A stretch of 8,472 bases of DNA from Erysipelotrichaceae bacterium (GTDB lineage Bacteria; Bacillota_I; Bacilli_A; Erysipelotrichales; Erysipelotrichaceae). Location: the NCBI GenBank assembly GCA_021442745.1, contig JABUSI010000403.1:1-8472 (forward strand), written 5' to 3'. The notes under the pieces are model-generated. The model ran no database searches. It had not been told where the DNA came from and saw only the letters and a list, made by a program, of their open reading frames with translations. Position 1 is the first letter of the stretch. Every line of letters starts with the position of its first letter. Shown here piece after piece: positions 5,918 through 8,472 of the stretch. The position numbers and the translations under genes are program-made.

Positions 5918-8323
5918 ATGAAGAAACTTCTTGCCTTTTTTGCGGTAGTCTTATGCATGAACGTAATTGTGCCGGTTTCGGCATATGAACCATATTATAA
6001 AGTGATATTCAAAGGAAATACGAATACGTCCGGGACTATGTCATCGGTAGTGTATGACATCGATACGGAATATGCGTTACCTGCGAACCAATATAAAAAG
6101 AAAGGGTATTCCTTTAGCGGATGGAATACCGCGTCGGATGGAAGCGGTCTGTGTTACGAAGACAAAGCGGTTGTTGCCAATCTGACGGACCAGTCAAAAA
6201 TCTATCTGTATGCGCAATGGAACAAAAATACGTATACGGTGAATTATGACCTCAACGGCGGGTATTTCAAGGATACCGTGACATCAAACACGAAATACCG
6301 GATGTCGCAGAATGGTGACGAATGGGTATCCACCTATACGATTACCTCATCCGACTGGACGTTACCGAAACCGACTAGAACGGGATATACTTTCAAGGGA
6401 TGGTATAAGAGCGAAGACTGGAAAACAAAAGTTACGTCTGTCAAAAAAGGCACGACAGGAAATAAAACGTATTATGCCCGCTGGAGTAAGAACACATATA
6501 CCATTGCGTACTCCAAAAACGGGGCTACCTCAGGCAGTATGAGTTCCACGTCTTGCAAGTACAATTCCTCCTGTACGTTACGGACCAATGCCTACAAACG
6601 GAAAGGCTATACCTTTGTCGGCTGGGGATTAGTGAAAACGGCGGAAGAACCGTATTCTTCCGAAGCACTGGCGATTCAGGCGGAAATCGATCTGATCAAG
6701 CAGCAGAAAGAACTGACCGACCAGCAGGTGAATACGATGAAAACGGTACTGGAAGAAAAAACGGCCGAGTGGAAAGATTATAAAGAGGCGTACAATGTTG
6801 CGTATGATAGTTATGCGCAGGCTGTAAAAGACAAGAAAGCCCTGGAGAAGAAACTGACCGCGAAGGAAGAAGAACTGGACGAGGCAAGAGAAACCATGCA
6901 GCAGGCAGAGCGGATTGTGGAACTGGTCAGACAGACCGGTGTTCTCGATGAACAATTGCTGGAAACTTTGCAGGAAAAGAAACAGGAAGCCTATGCCCAG
7001 GTCAAACTGGGTTCGCTGGGTTATTTCCAGTCTCATCTGGGAACGGAACTGGATAAGGATGCCAAGGATGCCATTGCGGTATTGAATGGTACCAGTTCCC
7101 GGTATTCCGGTTCATCAAGTAAGCGGGATAAATATGAGAGTTATACGAAGTTAGGGGCAAGCGATGACTCCACATCTTTGAAAAACATGAAAAAGGGTAT
7201 CGAACTGGTTATGCGGTGCAATGAATACCGGTTAGCCGGAGATGAGAATTATTCTCCTCGCAGCGCATTGAAAATCAGCGATTATATGATGGCGGTGTCT
7301 CAGGTACAGAACAATACCGGCGCCTATATCATTACCCATTCCTATATGTATCCGGTCGGCGAAAACCTGGCATGGGGTTATGTGGATCCGTTTGACGGAT
7401 GGTATGACGAAGAACTTGTCAATTATGAAAAGGGAAGCGGTCAGACCGGACACTACCGGAATATGATGAAGAGCAGTTACATTGTATCCGGCGGAGCGGT
7501 TTCCCAGAACGGTGTCAAATATTCCGGAAGAGTGTTTGAACAATCCTTTGCGACGACCGATTCGGATAAAGCACGGACGGCAGAAGCGTATTACGAAGAT
7601 TTTATGGAATATTATAACCGGACGTACGATGCGTACAACGACGCCAAACAGGTTCTGGAAGACGTCGAAGCAGCTTTGGCGGAAAATGTAACAGATCTGC
7701 AGGTGGCACAACTGTATCTGGAACGGGTAACGGAAATTTACGAAGAGACACAAGATGAACTGGATACGATGGATGCACGTCTGGAAGACCTCACATGGGA
7801 GGCGGATAGCCTGAGCAATGAAAAAGACAGTCTGAAACAACTCATGGATGACAGCCGGGAAGCTATGGATGACGTCCAGGAGGAATATGCGATTGTGCTT
7901 AGTGAACAGGAAGAGTATCTGAAAGCCATCCGTTCACTGGAAAAAGAAAAGAGTTACGCTATGGCAGATTTTGCGAACAAGGCAGTCGTGAAGAACCTGG
8001 CAGCAAGCGGAAAGGTATACCTGTATGCCAGATGGCATAAGAATACGTATACCATTACGTATGACCTCAACGGCGGCAGTTTTACCGCGGATAAACTGTT
8101 GAGCGATTCCTACCATATGACCAATGCAGACGGGAAGTATGTGTCACAATATCAGGTGACGACCGAAGACTGGTCATTGCCAAAACCGGTACGTGACGGT
8201 TATACCTTCGCAGGATGGTATACATCGGAATCCGGCAGTACGAAATGGAAGACCAAAGTCAGCAGGATTTACAAAGGAACGACAGGTTCCAAGACATATT
8301 ACGCAAAATGGACGAAAAACTGA
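5918..8323 (+). CDS. Secreted InlB B-repeat protein with nested coiled-coil/CAP insert
   Basis: This is an exported protein of 801 residues. A signal peptide (1-22, basic start, hydrophobic core, VSA before the likely cut) is followed by InlB/Listeria-Bacteroides (Flg_new-like) B-repeats: repeat 1 at 27-101, repeat 2 at 102-189, repeat 3 beginning at 190, and repeat 4 at 707-798. Repeat 3 is interrupted after GYTFVGW (230-236) and resumes at 684-706 (NKAVVKNL, YLYARW). The insert holds a coiled coil (about 245-362), a linker, a CAP/SCP-like domain (about 420-546) and a second coiled coil (about 553-682). CAP signs are CNEYR (434-438), H474, GENLAWG (481-487), GW with E498/E499, and GHYRNM (511-516), with H474, E482 and H512 fitting the family's His/Glu cluster. 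There is no LPxTG, lipobox or C-terminal membrane helix. The start has GGGAGG at 5904-5909. A surface, adhesive or matrix role is likely but unproven. Confidence 0.88.
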   Translation: MKKLLAFFAVVLCMNVIVPVSAYEPYYKVIFKGNTNTSGTMSSVVYDIDTEYALPANQYKKKGYSFSGWNTASDGSGLCYEDKAVVANLTDQSKIYLYAQWNKNTYTVNYDLNGGYFKDTVTSNTKYRMSQNGDEWVSTYTITSSDWTLPKPTRTGYTFKGWYKSEDWKTKVTSVKKGTTGNKTYYARWSKNTYTIAYSKNGATSGSMSSTSCKYNSSCTLRTNAYKRKGYTFVGWGLVKTAEEPYSSEALAIQAEIDLIKQQKELTDQQVNTMKTVLEEKTAEWKDYKEAYNVAYDSYAQAVKDKKALEKKLTAKEEELDEARETMQQAERIVELVRQTGVLDEQLLETLQEKKQEAYAQVKLGSLGYFQSHLGTELDKDAKDAIAVLNGTSSRYSGSSSKRDKYESYTKLGASDDSTSLKNMKKGIELVMRCNEYRLAGDENYSPRSALKISDYMMAVSQVQNNTGAYIITHSYMYPVGENLAWGYVDPFDGWYDEELVNYEKGSGQTGHYRNMMKSSYIVSGGAVSQNGVKYSGRVFEQSFATTDSDKARTAEAYYEDFMEYYNRTYDAYNDAKQVLEDVEAALAENVTDLQVAQLYLERVTEIYEETQDELDTMDARLEDLTWEADSLSNEKDSLKQLMDDSREAMDDVQEEYAIVLSEQEEYLKAIRSLEKEKSYAMADFANKAVVKNLAASGKVYLYARWHKNTYTITYDLNGGSFTADKLLSDSYHMTNADGKYVSQYQVTTEDWSLPKPVRDGYTFAGWYTSESGSTKWKTKVSRIYKGTTGSKTYYAKWTKN
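5996..6484 (+). repeat. B-repeat pair 1 (repeats 1 and 2 of the secreted protein)
   Basis: Two non-identical B-repeats form an A-B pair. The A type (27-101) has a GNTNTSG turn, KKGYSFSGW and a YLYAQW end. The B type (102-189) has KNTYT, YDLNGG, a longer central hairpin, LPKPTRTGYTFKGW and a KTYYARW end. The same A-B order recurs in the second half of the protein. Confidence 0.85.
6485..6634 (+). repeat. N-terminal half of split B-repeat 3
   Basis: Residues 190-239 carry KNTYTIAYSKNG, a SGSMSS turn and KRKGYTFVGW, which line up with the first two thirds of repeat 1 (NTSGTMSS, KKKGYSFSGW). The final strands of the repeat are missing here and appear about 440 residues later. C213 and C219 in this half could form a disulfide. 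Confidence 0.82.
6635..7966 (+). other. Coiled coil - CAP domain - coiled coil insert inside repeat 3
   Basis: Residues 240-683 are rich in E, K, Q, A, D and L, with heptad-like helices on both sides of a CAP/SCP-like domain (nucleotides about 7175-7555). The two helical arms are of similar length (about 118 and 130 residues), so they could pair antiparallel as a stalk with the CAP domain at its tip. The reading frame and base composition match the rest of the gene, so I see no sign of a recent mobile insertion. Confidence 0.75.
7967..8311 (+). repeat. C-terminal half of split B-repeat 3 plus B-repeat 4
   Basis: Residues 684-706 (NKAVVKNL through YLYARW) match the end of repeat 1 (DKAVVANL through YLYAQW) and complete repeat 3. 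Residues 707-798 are a second B-type repeat very like repeat 2, sharing KNTYT, YDLNGG, DWxLPKP, GYTFxGWY, KTKV and KGTTGxKTYYAxW. DNA identity is also visible, for example tatgacctcaacggcgg in both. Confidence 0.85.
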
Positions 8324-8345
8324 TGTTGAAATAACCGGTATCGTT

Positions 8346-8351
8346 TATAAT
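8346..8351 (+). promoter_or_regulatory. Candidate -10 box for the lipoprotein gene
   Basis: A perfect TATAAT lies 35 bases before the lipoprotein ATG. The best -35-like box, TTGAAA at 8326-8331, is only 14 bases away, which is too close, so the promoter is uncertain. No terminator is visible between the secreted-protein gene and this site, so read-through is also possible. Confidence 0.4.
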
Positions 8352-8386
8352 AGCCATATACCATACAGTAAAAGCGAGGAAACAAT

Positions 8387-8472
8387 ATGAAAAACATCAC
8401 AAAGCTTTTGGTTTGTCTGTTGACGGCATTGCTGGTTTTTACGGGATGTACACCGAAGGAAGATCCGGTTGA
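8387..8472 (+). CDS. Lipoprotein, N-terminal fragment only
   Basis: An ATG at 8387 with GAGGA (8376-8380) six bases upstream opens a frame that runs off the window after 28 codons. The product starts with a basic MKNITK, a hydrophobic core LLVCLLTALLVF, and TGC with the lipidated cysteine at residue 20, then a charged TPKED stretch. This is a typical Gram-positive lipoprotein signal peptide, so the mature protein would be tethered to the outer face of the membrane. Nothing of the functional domain is inside the window. It follows the secreted repeat protein by 63 bases. Confidence 0.8.
   Translation, partial: MKNITKLLVCLLTALLVFTGCTPKEDPV

Noticed and set aside
5948..5980. Cysteine 13 in the secreted protein's signal peptide as a lipobox
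   Set aside because: The residue before the Cys is Leu, not Gly, Ala or Ser, and the Cys lies within the hydrophobic core. A normal signal-peptidase site (VSA) follows at residue 22.
7232..7840. Minus-strand frame of about 200 codons inside the secreted-protein gene
   Set aside because: It is opposite a clear CAP and coiled-coil coding region; its hydrophobic, F- and I-rich translation is the expected shadow of Glu/Lys/Asp-rich codons.
6635..7966. Recent mobile-element insertion as the source of the CAP/coiled-coil insert
   Set aside because: No inverted or direct flanking repeats or transposase remnants are seen. The frame is intact and composition matches the rest of the gene.
8337..8362. 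GGTAT/ATACC hairpin after the secreted-protein gene as a terminator
   Set aside because: The stem is only five pairs with a long loop, it has no T-run, and it encloses the TATAAT box.

Overview
The window looks like chromosomal DNA from a Gram-positive bacterium of moderate GC content. The likely group is Bacillota, perhaps an Erysipelotrichales-type gut or oral anaerobe. This is inferred from strong AGGAGG-type ribosome sites, gene families typical of that group, and a secreted protein built from InlB/Listeria-Bacteroides B-repeats. The placement is a judgement from style, not from a marker gene. I see no mobile elements, CRISPR array, tRNA or rRNA, and the genes are tightly packed.

Left part (1-2112). 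The window opens inside a rhomboid-family intramembrane serine protease gene. A promoter lies in the last codons of that gene and drives a short leader that I read as a fluoride (crcB-type) riboswitch. The aptamer is followed by a terminator hairpin that shares bases with it, so fluoride binding would allow read-through. The regulated unit is a 396-residue cation:proton antiporter followed by a small acidic protein of unknown function, and it ends at a terminator shared with the convergent gene. Together these form a probable fluoride-response operon.

Middle part (2111-5880). An M42-family metal-dependent aminopeptidase is on the minus strand. It diverges from a plus-strand operon of ispD (MEP isoprenoid pathway), an M24-family Xaa-Pro-type aminopeptidase, and an unrecognised membrane-anchored protein. 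The anchored protein appears to start at a TTG codon inside the end of the peptidase gene.

Right part (5881-8472). An 801-residue secreted protein follows after 37 bases with no visible terminator. It carries four InlB-type B-repeats. The third repeat is split in two by an insert of about 440 residues, made of a long coiled coil, a CAP/SCP-like domain and a second long coiled coil. This suggests a coiled-coil hairpin presenting a CAP domain from a beta-grasp repeat. The window ends in the first codons of a lipoprotein gene.

The most interesting items are the fluoride riboswitch controlling an antiporter rather than crcB or CLC-F, and the CAP domain nested inside a split B-repeat.
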